A DNA stretch of 64,000 nt from Duganella sacchari (lineage in GTDB: Bacteria; Pseudomonadota; Gammaproteobacteria; Burkholderiales; Burkholderiaceae_D). Both the position numbers and the translations under genes were made by a program. The stretch is taken from NCBI RefSeq assembly GCF_900143065.1, contig NZ_FRCX01000013.1, positions 107,857 to 171,856 on the forward strand, read 5' to 3'. Shown piece by piece: positions 45,025 to 53,131 of this stretch (the first letter of the stretch is position 1; every line of letters begins with the position of its first letter). A model generated the notes under the pieces. The model was given only the letters and a program-made list of their open reading frames with translations. It did not search any database and had not been told where the DNA came from.

Positions 45025-45444
45025 TTATTTTAAAGGGTGCCAGGCGATGGCCTTGATTTCAATGAGCAGATGCGGGTGCGGTAGTTGGTGTACCGCCACA
45101 GTGGTGCGGGTCGGCCCGTCGTAATCGAAGTATTCGCCGTACACCTCGTTGTAGCCGCCGAAGTCATTCATGTTGACCAGGAAGGTGCTGATCTCAACGA
45201 TGTCGGACAGATCGGCGCCCGCGCTGCGCAGGATGTCGCGGATGTTGTCGATGACGGCGCGGGTTTGCGCACGGATGTCCAGCGAGGTGGTCCCCAGTGC
45301 GTCCACCTCCACCCCGGCCAGCGTGTTGTCCGGACGGCGCGAGCTGGTGCCGGAGACGAACAGAAAATCGCCGGCACGTTTCAGGTGCGGGAATTTGCCG
45401 CGTGGCTGGGCTTTGCCTTCCACCAGTTTTGCTTCGGTCTTCAT
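45025..45444 (-). CDS. nbaF: 2-aminomuconate deaminase (RidA family)
   Basis: 139 residues from ATG 45444 (GGGAG 7 nt upstream; a GTG two codons earlier is less well placed). RidA-type sequence with the substrate arginine region (FLFVSGTSSRRPDN) and the C-terminal PHPHLLIEIKAIAW strand. The HLKRAGDFLFVSGTSSRRP pattern is specific to aminomuconate deaminases, as opposed to general enamine deaminases. It releases ammonia from 2-aminomuconate to give 4-oxalocrotonate. Confidence 0.9.
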   Translation of the reverse strand: MKTEAKLVEGKAQPRGKFPHLKRAGDFLFVSGTSSRRPDNTLAGVEVDALGTTSLDIRAQTRAVIDNIRDILRSAGADLSDIVEISTFLVNMNDFGGYNEVYGEYFDYDGPTRTTVAVHQLPHPHLLIEIKAIAWHPLK

Positions 45445-45446
45445 GC

Positions 45447-46259
45447 TCACACTCCCGTCAGGAATTCAGCGCGGCCAAGGCCACCGATGTCAACGCTGAC
45501 ATGCAGGCCTGGCTGGAGCGCTTCGGCGGCGGTGGCCGCACCAGCCATAATCAGCGAGCCTGCCGGCAGCACCATGCCGCAAGCGCTGGCCAGTTGCGAA
45601 GCCTGCACCACGCTGCGCAGCGGATTGCCGAGGATGGCGCCGGTGCTGCCCAGCGCCACAGGACGGCCGTTGAAGCGCATCGTTACGCCGCGGTTATTCA
45701 GCTGCGCCAGGTCGGCGCAGAACTCACCGACCACCACCCCGGCCGACGAGCAGTTATCCGCCACCACGTCTTCCAGGTTGAATTTGAAATTGCGGTAGCG
45801 CGAATCGATGATCTCCATGGCCGGCGCCACGCCCGCCAGATAATCCGCCGCTTCCAGCAACGTCAAGGGGCGATCGATGGCGCGGCTGGTCAGGAAGCAC
45901 AGCTCCGGCTCGACACGCGGATGGATGAAATCACCGAGGTTGACCACGCCGCCCTCTTCGTACAGCATGGCGTCCGTCAGCAGGCCCCAGATCAGGCTAT
46001 CGACGCCCATCTGTATCATCTTGGCGCGGCTGGTGAAGCCCAGCTTTACGCCAACCGGCTTCTCGCCCCGCGCATGGCGCAGCGCGATGGACGCATGCTG
46101 GATAGCGTAAGCCTGATCCAGGCTGTAGCCGTGCTGCGGCGCCAGCGGATCGATCTCTACATGCTCGCGCGCCGCGCTGTCCAGCTGCTGCGCCAGCGCC
46201 GCGATATCGACGGTCGGCATGTGCGCCACGTCCGTCAGGTGCCACGATCCGGCGCTCAT
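45447..46259 (-). CDS. nbaG: 4-oxalocrotonate decarboxylase
   Basis: 270 residues of the hydratase/decarboxylase fold. GVKLGFTSRAKMIQMGV and MEIIDSRYRNFKFNLEDVV match decarboxylases of the DmpH type, while the paralogue encoded at 48261 matches hydratases. It converts 4-oxalocrotonate to 2-oxopent-4-enoate, probably in complex with the hydratase, using Mg2+ bound by conserved Glu residues (PRVEPELCF). The start overlaps the aldolase stop in an ATGA. Confidence 0.92.
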   Translation of the reverse strand: MSAGSWHLTDVAHMPTVDIAALAQQLDSAAREHVEIDPLAPQHGYSLDQAYAIQHASIALRHARGEKPVGVKLGFTSRAKMIQMGVDSLIWGLLTDAMLYEEGGVVNLGDFIHPRVEPELCFLTSRAIDRPLTLLEAADYLAGVAPAMEIIDSRYRNFKFNLEDVVADNCSSAGVVVGEFCADLAQLNNRGVTMRFNGRPVALGSTGAILGNPLRSVVQASQLASACGMVLPAGSLIMAGAATAAEALQPGLHVSVDIGGLGRAEFLTGV

Positions 46260-47284
46260 GCGGCCTCCTTTGCACGGCGTTGCTGCACCAGGTCCAGCGC
46301 GACATCGACAATCATGTCTTCCTGGCCGCCCACCATGCGGCGGCGGCCCAGCTCCACCAGGATATCGACCGTAGCAATGCCGTAGCGCGACGATGCCGCC
46401 TCCGCGTGCCGCAGGAAGCTCGAATACACGCCCGCATAACCCAGCGCCAGCGTCTCGCGGTCCACACGCACCGGACGGTCCTGCAATGGCCGCACCAGTT
46501 CATCGGCGGCGTTCATCAGCGTGAACAGGTCGGTGCCGTGCTCCCAGCCCAGACGATCGACAGCAGCAATGAACACCTCCAGCGGCGCATTGCCCGCCCC
46601 TGCGCCCATGCCGGCCAGCGAAGCGTCCACACGGTCGCAGCCATTTTCAACGGCAACGATGGAGTTGGCCACACCCAGCGACAGGTTGTGGTGCGCGTGC
46701 ATGCCGGTCTGCGTTTCAGGCTTCAGCACATCCTTGAACGCCTGGAAGCGCGCGGCCACATCACGCATCGACAGCGCACCGCCCGAATCGACCACATACA
46801 CACATTCCGCGCCGTAGGACTCCATGAGTTTGGCCTGCTGCGCCAGCGCTTGCGGCGTCGTCATGTGCGACATCATCAGGAAGCCAACCGTGTCCATGCC
46901 CAGCTTGCGCGCATGTTCGATGTGCTGGAGCGAGATGTCCGCTTCGGTGCAATGCGTGGCAATGCGTACCGTGCGCGCGCCCGCCTTGTAAGCCGCATCC
47001 AGATCGTGCACAGTGCCGATGCCCGGCAACAGCAGCGTGGCGATGCGCGAGTGCGTCAGCACGTTGGCCACGGCTTCGATCCATTCCAGATCGGTATGCG
47101 CGCCAAAGCCATAGTTGAAACTGGAGCCACGCAGTCCATCGCCGTGTGCGACTTCGATGCTGTCCACCTTGGCCGCATCCAGCGCGCGGGCAATGGCCAC
47201 CGCCTGTTCCAGCGAGTACTGGTGCCGGATGGCGTGCATGCCGTCACGCAGGGTGACGTCAGACACATAAATTTTTTTGCTCAT
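46256..47284 (-). CDS. nbaI: 4-hydroxy-2-oxovalerate aldolase
   Basis: 342 residues, DmpG/MhpE type. The N-terminal TIM barrel starts with VSDVTLRDGMHAIRHQY (metal and substrate residues R and D), HAHHNLSLGVAN supplies two metal-binding histidines, and a C-terminal communication domain follows. It cleaves 4-hydroxy-2-oxovalerate to pyruvate and acetaldehyde. The partner acetaldehyde dehydrogenase gene is 10 bp upstream, as needed for the channelled complex. Confidence 0.95.
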   Translation of the reverse strand: MSKKIYVSDVTLRDGMHAIRHQYSLEQAVAIARALDAAKVDSIEVAHGDGLRGSSFNYGFGAHTDLEWIEAVANVLTHSRIATLLLPGIGTVHDLDAAYKAGARTVRIATHCTEADISLQHIEHARKLGMDTVGFLMMSHMTTPQALAQQAKLMESYGAECVYVVDSGGALSMRDVAARFQAFKDVLKPETQTGMHAHHNLSLGVANSIVAVENGCDRVDASLAGMGAGAGNAPLEVFIAAVDRLGWEHGTDLFTLMNAADELVRPLQDRPVRVDRETLALGYAGVYSSFLRHAEAASSRYGIATVDILVELGRRRMVGGQEDMIVDVALDLVQQRRAKEAA

Positions 47285-47294
47285 GGCGTGTTCC

Positions 47295-48242
47295 TTATTT
47301 TGCCAGCGCGCTGGCGGCGATTTGTTCAGCCGTGGCCAGCGCGGCCGACGTCATGATGTCCAGGTTGCCCGCATAGGCAGGCAGGTAATGGGCCGCGCCT
47401 TCCACTTCAATGAAGATGGAGACTTTGAGGCCATGCACCTTGCCCAGACCCGGAATGTTGATCGGACGGTCCGCAGGAATGCGCTCAAACTGCACCTGCT
47501 GCTTCAGGCGATAACCCGGCACGTAGGCGCTGACCTTGGCCGCCATCTCTTCAACGGATGCACGGATCTCATCCTCATTGGCACTTTCCTCGGCCAGGCA
47601 GAACACTGTGTCGCGCATCATCAGCGGCGGTTCGGCCGGATTCAGTACGATAATGGCCTTGCCCTGCGCCGCACCACCTACGCTGACGATAGCCTGCGAG
47701 GTCGTCTCGGTGAATTCATCGATATTGGCGCGCGTGCCCGGGCCAGCGGACTTGCTGGCGATGGACGCGACGATCTCCGCGTAATGCACCTTGGCGATAC
47801 GCGATACGGCACGCACCATCGGAATCGTGGCCTGCCCACCGCAGGTCACCATGTTCAGGTTGGGTTCATTCAGGTGCTCATCCAGATTCACCACCGGCAC
47901 CACGTACGGGCCGATAGCGGCCGGCGTCAGGTCGATCACACGCACGCCGTGCCATTGCAGCAGGCGGTTATGCTCCGCATGCGCGCCTGCCGATGTGGCG
48001 TCAAACGCCAGGCGGATCTGCTTGAAGTTCGGTAGCGCCGCCAGTCCTTGCACACCTTCATGCGTGGTTGGCACGCCCAGGCGGGCGGCACGCGCCAGGC
48101 CATCCGAATTTGGATCGATGCCCACCATCGCCCCCATCTTCAGGTGACGCGAATTGCGCAGTACCTTGATCATCAGATCAGTACCGATATTGCCGGAGCC
48201 GATGATGGCAACCTCCCAGCGATCTTGTTCTTTGTCTTGCAT
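47295..48242 (-). CDS. nbaJ: Acetaldehyde dehydrogenase (acylating)
   Basis: 315 residues, DmpF/MhpF type: the NAD loop IIGSGNIGTDLMIKVLR, the catalytic cysteine in VTCGGQATIPMV and the VNLDEHLNEPNLNMV segment. It oxidises acetaldehyde to acetyl-CoA with NAD and CoA while bound to the aldolase, so the toxic aldehyde is channelled. It lies between the hydratase and aldolase genes. Confidence 0.95.
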   Translation of the reverse strand: MQDKEQDRWEVAIIGSGNIGTDLMIKVLRNSRHLKMGAMVGIDPNSDGLARAARLGVPTTHEGVQGLAALPNFKQIRLAFDATSAGAHAEHNRLLQWHGVRVIDLTPAAIGPYVVPVVNLDEHLNEPNLNMVTCGGQATIPMVRAVSRIAKVHYAEIVASIASKSAGPGTRANIDEFTETTSQAIVSVGGAAQGKAIIVLNPAEPPLMMRDTVFCLAEESANEDEIRASVEEMAAKVSAYVPGYRLKQQVQFERIPADRPINIPGLGKVHGLKVSIFIEVEGAAHYLPAYAGNLDIMTSAALATAEQIAASALAK

Positions 48243-48260
48243 GGAATCTCCCTTGTTTTA

Positions 48261-49043
48261 TCAGGCGCTGAAGGCGGCACGCACAATGCCCAGGCCTTCG
48301 ATGCTCGCTTCGAATACATCACCGGGACGGGCCACGGCCATCGGCCCAAGTGCGCCGGTCAGCACAATGTCGCCGGCCTGCAATGGGCTGCCGAGACGCG
48401 CCATGGTGTCGGCCAGCCAGACAGCCGCGCGCAGCGGATTACCGAGACAGGCCGCACCCGCGCCAACCGATACCTGTTCGCCGCGCTTCTCCATCACCAT
48501 GCCGCAACCCATCACGTCAAACTCGGACAGCTTGACGGGACGCGAGCCCAGTACAAACAAGCCGCTCGACGCGTTGTCGGCAATGGTGTCCGCCAGGCGG
48601 ATATCCCAGTTGGCGATGCGGCTGCCGACGATCTCGATGGACGGCAGCGCATAGGCGGTGGCGCGCAGGATGTCGGCGACGGTATTCTGTTCATGCGGCA
48701 GTGAGCGCTCCAGCACCAGCGCGATCTCCGCTTCCACCTTCGGTTGCAGCACGCGGCCCGGTGCGACTTCTTCGCCATCGCACAGGCACATATCGGCAAA
48801 CAGCATGCCGAAGTCCGGCTGGTTCACGCCAAGCTGCTTCTGCACCGCGACCGAAGTCAGGCCGATCTTGCGGCCGACGGCACGGCGGCCACGTACCAGC
48901 CAGCGGTCGGTATTGATCTTCTGGACCGCGTAGGCGCGTTCGATGTCGGTAGCGCCAATCAGGTCGCGTACCGGCGCGCATGGTTCGCCGCGCTGGTGCG
49001 CTTCCCAGATCAGGTCAGCGGCTTGCTGTACTTGCATATTCAT
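48261..49043 (-). CDS. nbaH: 2-oxopent-4-enoate hydratase
   Basis: 260 residues from ATG 49043 (AGGAGCGCCGTCC upstream). GRKIGLTSVAVQKQLGVNQPDFG and VADNASSGLFVLG match DmpE/MhpD hydratases, and the metal-binding PKVEAEIALVLE is present. It adds water to 2-oxopent-4-enoate to give 4-hydroxy-2-oxovalerate. The start overlaps the stop of the RidA-like gene in an ATGA, showing translational coupling. Confidence 0.93.
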   Translation of the reverse strand: MNMQVQQAADLIWEAHQRGEPCAPVRDLIGATDIERAYAVQKINTDRWLVRGRRAVGRKIGLTSVAVQKQLGVNQPDFGMLFADMCLCDGEEVAPGRVLQPKVEAEIALVLERSLPHEQNTVADILRATAYALPSIEIVGSRIANWDIRLADTIADNASSGLFVLGSRPVKLSEFDVMGCGMVMEKRGEQVSVGAGAACLGNPLRAAVWLADTMARLGSPLQAGDIVLTGALGPMAVARPGDVFEASIEGLGIVRAAFSA

Positions 49044-49438
49044 GGACGGCGCTCCTGCACAAAGGTGAATTCGATTTCCACACTGGCGCCCAGCGGCAGC
49101 GCACTGACGCCGATGCTGGTACGGGCTGGTGGCGTGACATCCGGCGTGAACACGGCTTCCCATGCGGCGTTGATCTCGCCGAACAAGTCCATGCGCGTGG
49201 TGTAGATACGGGCAATCAGCAACTGGTCCAGCGTGACGCCGTAATCCGGCAAGGCACGCTGCAGGATGGCGAGGATGAAGGCCGCTTCGGCGCCAGGGCC
49301 GCCGGCCATCAGCGCGCCGGTGCCGGGGTCGAGGGCAATCATGCCGGACAGCTGCACCGTGTCGCCGATATGCACGCATGGGCTGTAGCGGAAGCGCGGC
49401 GCAGCGACCGCCGGGGACTGTATCGTTTGGCGTTGCAT
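49040..49438 (-). CDS. nbaX: RidA/YjgF-family protein in the nbaX position
   Basis: 132 residues with the RidA fold: YSPCVHIGDTVQLSGMIALDP at the N-terminus and a C-terminal VEIEFTFVQERR strand. The arginine that binds the carboxylate in active deaminases is expected near the end; RTSIGVSALP supplies a candidate. It differs clearly from the aminomuconate deaminase encoded at 45025. Its position between dehydrogenase and hydratase equals nbaX of the Pseudomonas 2-nitrobenzoate operon, whose role is not established. It might speed hydrolysis of an enamine/imine intermediate. Confidence 0.82.
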   Translation of the reverse strand: MQRQTIQSPAVAAPRFRYSPCVHIGDTVQLSGMIALDPGTGALMAGGPGAEAAFILAILQRALPDYGVTLDQLLIARIYTTRMDLFGEINAAWEAVFTPDVTPPARTSIGVSALPLGASVEIEFTFVQERRP

Positions 49439-49447
49439 GCTATCTCC

Positions 49448-50917
49448 TTACAGTTTGATGCAGATGTTGGCGACGTCGGAATAGAAGTCGAGCGAATAGC
49501 GGCCGCCTTCACGCCCAAGGCCGGACAGCTTGACGCCGCCAAATGGGGTGCGCAGGTCGCGCAGATACCAGGTGTTGACCCAGACCAGACCCACATGGAT
49601 GCGGCGCGCAACGCGATGCGCGCGTGACAGGTTGGTAGTCCACAGCGCGCAGGCCAGGCCGTACTTGCTGTCGTTGACACGGGCGATGATTTCCTCCTCA
49701 TCGTCAAACGGCGCGATATGGCATACCGGGCCGAAGATCTCTTCCGTATTGCAGCGCGCGTTATCCGGCAGGCCAGTCCACACGGTCGGTTGCACGTACG
49801 CGCCTTCGTCGCGCGCATCGCCAAATACCGGCACGCCGCCGCCAGCGACCACCGTCGCGCCCTCTTCCACCGCCAGGCGGTAGTAGCTCAACACCTTGTC
49901 GCGGTGGCCGTGCGAGATCAGCGGCCCCATATCCACATCCGCTTCCTCGGGGAAGCCAATGCGCAGCGCCTGTACTTTCTGTTTGATGGCGGTGACGAAT
50001 TTGTCGTAGATCGAGCGGTGCACATAAACGCGCTCGGAGCACAGGCATACCTGGCCGGAGTTGGTGAACGAGGAACGCATGACGCCAGCGACAGCCGCGT
50101 CAAAGTCCGCATCCGCAAACACCACGGCAGCGTTCTTGCCGCCCAACTCAAACGACACCTCTTTCACACCATCCGCCACCGCTTTCATGATGGTGCTGCC
50201 GGTGCGCGATTCGCCGGTAAAAGTCAGTGCATCGATGCCTGCGCTTTGCGTGAGGAACTGGCCCGCGGAATCAGCACCGCGGCCATGCACCAGATTGAAG
50301 ACGCCCGCTGGCACGCCTGCCTGGCAAATCACTTCTGCCAGCAGCGTCGCGCTGGTCGGCGATTCCTCGGATGGCTTGGCGATGACCGCATTACCGCAAG
50401 CCAGCGCCGGCGCCACTTTCCACGTCAACAGCAGCAGCGGCAGGTTCCACGGCGAGATGATCCCCACCACGCCCAACGGTTTGCGCACCGTGTAATTCAG
50501 CGCGCCAGCACCGTCGGCGGTCGGCATTTCGAAAGCATCCGAATTGGCGCATGCCGCCAGGTCGGCGAAGGTACGGAAGTTGGTGATGGCGCGGGCGATG
50601 TCCAGGCTGCGCGCCTGATGGACCGGGCGGCCGGTGTCGGCCACTTCGGCGGCGACGAATTCGTCGAAGCGCGCCTCGATGCCGTCGGCGATTTTATGCA
50701 GCATGGCGGAACGCTGCTGCACGCTCATCTTGCCCCAGGGGCCGGACAGCGCGCGGCGCGCCGCTGCCACCGCCGACTCCACGGTAGCGCGGTCGGCTTC
50801 GGATACCCGCGACAGCAGGCGGCCATCAACAGGTGCGATGTTATCGAAAGTCGCTGCGCTGGCGACGAATTCGCCACCGATGTAGTGGCGCAGCAGGGCC
50901 GGTGATTCTGGTTTCAA
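49448..50917 (-). CDS. nbaE: 2-aminomuconate 6-semialdehyde dehydrogenase
   Basis: 489 residues of the aldehyde dehydrogenase superfamily. VSPWNLPLLLLTWKVAPAL-type cofactor region, the general base Glu in VSFELGGKNAAVVF and the nucleophile Cys in NSGQVCLCSERVYVH are intact. It oxidises 2-aminomuconate 6-semialdehyde to 2-aminomuconate with NAD. It is the first gene of the catabolic run, preceded by AAGGAGACAGCC and a possible -10 box. Confidence 0.93.
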   Translation of the reverse strand: MKPESPALLRHYIGGEFVASAATFDNIAPVDGRLLSRVSEADRATVESAVAAARRALSGPWGKMSVQQRSAMLHKIADGIEARFDEFVAAEVADTGRPVHQARSLDIARAITNFRTFADLAACANSDAFEMPTADGAGALNYTVRKPLGVVGIISPWNLPLLLLTWKVAPALACGNAVIAKPSEESPTSATLLAEVICQAGVPAGVFNLVHGRGADSAGQFLTQSAGIDALTFTGESRTGSTIMKAVADGVKEVSFELGGKNAAVVFADADFDAAVAGVMRSSFTNSGQVCLCSERVYVHRSIYDKFVTAIKQKVQALRIGFPEEADVDMGPLISHGHRDKVLSYYRLAVEEGATVVAGGGVPVFGDARDEGAYVQPTVWTGLPDNARCNTEEIFGPVCHIAPFDDEEEIIARVNDSKYGLACALWTTNLSRAHRVARRIHVGLVWVNTWYLRDLRTPFGGVKLSGLGREGGRYSLDFYSDVANICIKL

Positions 50918-50947
50918 GGCTGTCTCCTTATGCTCGGTATGAAATCG

Positions 50948-50953
50948 AGTATA
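50948..50953 (-). promoter_or_regulatory. Possible -10 element of the nba operon
   Basis: TATACT on the minus strand, 31 bp upstream of the nbaE start codon. No -35 consensus is seen at 16-18 bp, which would suit activation by a LysR protein such as the one encoded just upstream. Confidence 0.35.
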
Positions 50954-50979
50954 GGGAGAAGCTGAAATAAAATATAATG

Positions 50980-51010
50980 AAAAAACCGGACTCAGGTATT
51001 CCTGTTTTTT
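50980..51010 (-). terminator. Terminator between the LysR gene and the nba operon
   Basis: On the minus strand, AAAAAACAGG and CCGGTTTTTT can pair around an 11-nt loop with one mismatch, ending in six T. A shorter CAGG-AATA-CCTG stem is an alternative fold. It lies 1 bp past the LysR stop and separates that transcript from nbaE. Confidence 0.5.
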
Positions 51011-51011
51011 A

Positions 51012-52013
51012 TTACAACTCGCTGGCGGCGAGCGTCAGGCACTTGATGAATTTTGCCGCAGCCGGCGTGCTGGCGCGGTCATCGCGCACCGAATAGCCGA
51101 TGCGGCCGAAGGCGCCGATATCGCCCAGCTCCAGTATCGTCAGCAACTGCAGTTGCGCAAAGTGCTGCGCCACGGCGCGCGGCATCAGGTTAATCGCCTG
51201 CATGGACTGCAGCAGGCCGATATTCGTCAGCAGCGATAACGATTCGACCACATTGGATGGCATGGGCAGGCCGGCGTCCGCAAACAGCCGTTCGGCACGC
51301 AGGCGCGCGGGCGACTCCATCGTCGGCAGCAGCCATGGCCAGTCGAGCAGCTGTTTCAATGCGATTTTTGACTGGCTGGCCAGCGGATGTCCGCGCCAGA
51401 CCACGGCGCACAGAGCTTCGCTGTACAACTCCGTGTGGCGGAAGCTGTACATGCGGGCCAGCGGCAGGTCTGCTTCCGGCAGACGCCCTACCACCAGATC
51501 CAGCTCACCGGTGGCAAGCGCCGGGAACAGGCGGTCCGTCGGGCCTTCGCGCACCGTCACCAGCACGCCAGGGCGCTCGGCCTTCAGCCTGGCGATAGCG
51601 CTCGGCAGCAGCCGTGCCGATGCCGAGATCAGCGTACCAATCACTACATGGCCTGATTCGCCGGAGCGGAAGGAATTCAGTTCGTCAGTCAGATAACGCA
51701 GTTCGGCGATGACGGCTTTCACGCGGTCGCCCAGCAGGGCCGCATAGCAGGTCGGCACTACGCCGCGGTTGGTGCGCTCAAACAGCTCGACGCCCAGATC
51801 CGCTTCCAGTTCCTGGATCGCCTTGGTGACGGCGGGCTGGGTCAAATTCAGCTCGCGCGCCGCGCGGGCGATGGATTGCGACGCCAGCACGCGGTCAAAA
51901 ATCAGCAGCGGCTTGAGTTTGATCCGCCGCAGCATGACGTCCACCAGCGGGATATTGACGCGGGCGCCCTCCCCCGGCCGCTCTGCCGGCAGATCGTCGT
52001 CATCAGGCAGCAT
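51012..52013 (-). CDS. LysR-family regulator, probable nba-operon activator
   Basis: 333 residues from ATG 52013 (AGGACGCCC upstream); the first 27 residues are an acidic, non-conserved tail, and ATG 51935 is an alternative. The HTH is QSIARAARELNLTQPAVTKAI, in the GbpR/PcaQ-like style. It overlaps the gntR 3' end by 11 nt, so the two regulators are co-translated. Its position directly upstream of nbaE suggests that it controls the nba operon, as nbaR does in Pseudomonas. Confidence 0.85.
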   Translation of the reverse strand: MLPDDDDLPAERPGEGARVNIPLVDVMLRRIKLKPLLIFDRVLASQSIARAARELNLTQPAVTKAIQELEADLGVELFERTNRGVVPTCYAALLGDRVKAVIAELRYLTDELNSFRSGESGHVVIGTLISASARLLPSAIARLKAERPGVLVTVREGPTDRLFPALATGELDLVVGRLPEADLPLARMYSFRHTELYSEALCAVVWRGHPLASQSKIALKQLLDWPWLLPTMESPARLRAERLFADAGLPMPSNVVESLSLLTNIGLLQSMQAINLMPRAVAQHFAQLQLLTILELGDIGAFGRIGYSVRDDRASTPAAAKFIKCLTLAASEL

Positions 52014-52659
52014 GGGCGTCCTGACGCTCGCGCATTACTTCCAGCACGTGGACATTGAGACGGTTGGCATGGTCGCGCATCGCCAGATACGAACGCTCCG
52101 CATCCGAGGCGACGATGGCGTCAACGATGGCAGCATGTTCTTCCTGCGACTTGGCCAGGCGCCGCTCCACGCCGCCCTGCGCAGCGCGGAACTGGTTCAG
52201 GCGCAGGCGCAGCTTGTCGATGCTCTCGGCCAGGCTGCGGTTATGTGCGCCCGCGCAGATCAATTGATGGAACTTCGCATTCATCTCCAGGTAGCCTTCT
52301 TCGTCGCCCCGTTCGATGCACTCCAGGCTTTGCAGATGGATCAGCTCCAGTTGTTTTTTCTGCACAGCGCTCATGCGCTCTGCGCTGATGCGGCAGCACA
52401 GTGCCTCCAGCTCACCCATCGCTTCCAGCGTATCGGCCAGTTCATCGATGCTGATGCTGACCACAACGCCGCCTTTGCGCGGACGCAGCTCGATCAGGCC
52501 ATTCGAGGCCAGTTCGCGCAGCGCAGCGCGGATGGGTGTGCGCGAGACTTTGAAGCGCTCGCCGATGGCGTTTTCTTCCAGGCTGTCTCCAGGCGCCAGG
52601 GTACCGTTGATAATCTCGTCTGCAAGGATGCGATAAAGCCGCATCGAAATGGTTTCCAT
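52003..52659 (-). CDS. GntR-family regulator (FadR/FCD subgroup)
   Basis: 218 residues. A winged HTH (residues about 5-70; IGERFKVSRTPIRAALREL) is followed by an FCD ligand domain whose metal-binding histidines are visible in NAKFHQLI, EEHAAIVDAI and MRDHANRL. FCD regulators sense small organic acids and often bind GTATAC-type or TGGT-N-ACCA palindromes. Four GTATAC sites in the two divergent promoter regions at 60.9 and 62.5 kb make this protein their likely reader. It lies at the promoter-distal end of the second catabolic array. Confidence 0.88.
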   Translation of the reverse strand: METISMRLYRILADEIINGTLAPGDSLEENAIGERFKVSRTPIRAALRELASNGLIELRPRKGGVVVSISIDELADTLEAMGELEALCCRISAERMSAVQKKQLELIHLQSLECIERGDEEGYLEMNAKFHQLICAGAHNRSLAESIDKLRLRLNQFRAAQGGVERRLAKSQEEHAAIVDAIVASDAERSYLAMRDHANRLNVHVLEVMRERQDAHAA

Positions 52660-52697
52660 CGTTTTTGCTCTTATCTACAAAGTTTTGACACTATAAA

Positions 52698-53120
52698 CTA
52701 TCGCGCGAACAGCTGGTTCAATGCCGCCAGCCCCTTGAATTCCAGCGCATTACCGGATGGATCAAGGAAGAACATGGTGGACTGTTCGCCCGGCTGACCG
52801 GCAAAGCGCACGTGCGGCTCCACCACAAAACTGACGCCCGCCGCGCGCACACTCTTGGCCAGCCCATGCCACTTGGGCATGTCCAGCACGATGCCAAAAT
52901 GCGGCATCGGCACCGCTTCGCCATCGACCTGCCCGGCCTGCGCAGACACCTGCATGCCAGGCTTGAGATGCAGCGACAGCTGGTGGCCCAGACAATCAAA
53001 GTCTACCCAGCGCTCCGTGCTACGGCCCTCGGTAAATCCGAGGACGCCGCCATAGAAGCCTCGCGCCTCGTCCAGATCGCGCACGAAGAAGGCCAGATGA
53101 AATGGGTACAGTGCATTCAT
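52698..53120 (-). CDS. VOC-family protein A (glyoxalase/dioxygenase fold)
   Basis: 140 residues from ATG 53120 (AAGGA 6 nt upstream; an ATG two codons earlier overlaps that site). It has two beta-alpha-beta-beta-beta units, with candidate metal ligands H (YPFHLAFFVRD), H (MPHFGIVLD) and E (GNALEFKGL), the set used by VOC metalloenzymes. The FLDPSGNALEFKG ending is typical. It is probably a lyase, isomerase or dioxygenase acting on an intermediate of the unknown pathway. It lies 11 bp downstream of the TauE/SafE gene. Confidence 0.8.
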   Translation of the reverse strand: MNALYPFHLAFFVRDLDEARGFYGGVLGFTEGRSTERWVDFDCLGHQLSLHLKPGMQVSAQAGQVDGEAVPMPHFGIVLDMPKWHGLAKSVRAAGVSFVVEPHVRFAGQPGEQSTMFFLDPSGNALEFKGLAALNQLFAR

Positions 53121-53131
53121 ATGCATTCCTT

